NCBI GenBank assembly: GCA_029821455.1
Contig: JALGTI010000142.1
Coordinates: forward strand, 1 to 12,995
Direction: 5' to 3'
DNA: 12,995 nt
Source of the DNA: Candidatus Zipacnadia bacterium
GTDB lineage: Bacteria; Armatimonadota; Zipacnadia; Zipacnadales; Zipacnadaceae
The notes beneath the pieces were generated by a model, which was not told the DNA's origin, did not search any database, and saw only the letters and a list, made by a program, of their open reading frames with translations. The position numbers and the translations under genes were made by a program. Below, piece by piece: positions 12,388-12,995 of this stretch; the first letter of the stretch is position 1, and each line of letters starts with the position of its first letter.

Positions 12388-12995
12388 ATGCTTCTTGAGC
12401 AGTTAGAGGAGATGCGACGGCTCGAGGATACCTATTGGTGGTTCGTTGCACGCCGCAAGCTAGTTCGCCAACTCACGCACAGATATGCGGGAACCGCAGG
12501 GCTGCGCATCCTGGACGTCGGCTGTGGCACGGGTGGGACGATGGAAGCGATGGCTGGTCTGGGCGAGATCTGGGGCTGCGACATCTCACAAGAGGCGCTG
12601 CAGATGTGCCGCCGGCGTGGCGTGACCAATCTCGTCCACTCGCGGGCCGAGGAGCTAGGACTGGCCAGCTCCAGCTTTGACGTGGCCCTCAGTTGTGATG
12701 TGCTAGAGCATATCGAGGACGATGAACTAGCCCTGCGGGAGATGGGCAGGATTTTGCGCCCCGGTGGTCGCGCCATCATCACGGTGCCAGCCCACCAATG
12801 GCTGTGGAGCGATCACGATCGGGCGCTCCTCCACCTGCGCCGCTACAGCCGCCGCCAGTTTGCTGCCAAGCTGCAAGCCGCTGGCCTGCGCCCTCTCAAG
12901 CTGACCTACGCTGTCAGCACGCTATTCGGGCCAGCGGTAGTGCTACGAGCCATGCAGCGCCTCCGCCTCCGACCAGGCCCGCCCGAGACGGGCCT
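12388..12995 (+). CDS. Class I SAM-dependent methyltransferase (3'-truncated by window edge)
   Basis: The frame opens at ATG 12388 and stays open to the window end (about 202 codons). The N-terminus LEDTYWWFVARRKLV is typical of methyltransferases found in glycan and lipid loci. Motif I is ILDVGCGTGGTMEAM (41-55), the acidic residue of motif II is in WGCDIS, and LSCDVLEHIEDDE and ILRPGGRAIITVPAHQWLWS follow; the HDRALLHLRRYSRRQF stretch is also characteristic of this subgroup. Substrate is unknown. It is divergent from lexA across about 110 bp that holds the SOS box. A weak promoter-like pair, TTGTCA (12339) and TATCGG (12361), flanks that box in the plus direction. Confidence 0.85.
   Translation, partial: MLLEQLEEMRRLEDTYWWFVARRKLVRQLTHRYAGTAGLRILDVGCGTGGTMEAMAGLGEIWGCDISQEALQMCRRRGVTNLVHSRAEELGLASSSFDVALSCDVLEHIEDDELALREMGRILRPGGRAIITVPAHQWLWSDHDRALLHLRRYSRRQFAAKLQAAGLRPLKLTYAVSTLFGPAVVLRAMQRLRLRPGPPETG

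Overview
This is a GC-rich bacterial chromosomal window, densely coding on both strands, with strong GGAGG-type ribosome binding sites and several GTG/TTG starts. It cannot be assigned to a phylum from sequence alone. One clue is the operator in front of lexA, which is of the GAAC-N4-GTTC type known from Gram-positive and some deep-branching lineages rather than the enterobacterial CTGT-N8-ACAG type. Another is the presence of recurring 20-bp palindromic intergenic repeats, of a kind common in large-genome environmental bacteria. No rRNA, tRNA, CRISPR array, transposase or integrase was seen.

Layout, left to right. (1) 1-255 is the 3' end of an unrecognised gene. (2) 262-1808 (minus) is a two-gene polysaccharide or teichoic-acid ABC exporter, permease then ATPase. 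(3) 1982-3514 (plus) is ComM/YifB, a Mg-chelatase-like AAA+ protein. (4) 3515-4298 is an accessory patch: three copies of a 20-bp hairpin repeat bracket a gene for a small anchored protein made of 23-residue repeats. (5) 4299-5568 (plus) holds a creatininase-family amidohydrolase and a flavodoxin. (6) 5552-10117 (minus) is a run of genes. In transcription order they are pcm, a PHP-like gene, a membrane-anchored thioredoxin-fold gene, a truncated second PHP gene, a second thioredoxin-fold gene, and a transglutaminase-like gene. (7) 10238-11623 (plus) is a six-TM PP2C/SpoIIE phosphatase. (8) 11650-12276 (minus) is lexA with a near-consensus sigma-70 promoter and an SOS box. (9) 12388-12995 (plus) is a SAM methyltransferase that runs off the window.

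The most unusual part is 5.1-9.4 kb. A block of PHP-like gene plus thioredoxin-fold gene has been duplicated in tandem at an offset of 1118 bp. One PHP copy is cut to its C-terminal third. At the cut point a 68-bp relic of a second flavodoxin 3' end is joined on, across a 10-bp stretch similar in both parents. The two thioredoxin-fold proteins carry the same 31-residue helical module at opposite ends: N-terminal in one, C-terminal in the other. This amounts to a domain permutation between adjacent paralogues. The protein family lacks a CXXC motif but keeps two cysteines. The thioredoxin-fold/PHP-like pair is the best candidate here for an undescribed cell-envelope system; its function cannot be inferred from sequence alone.
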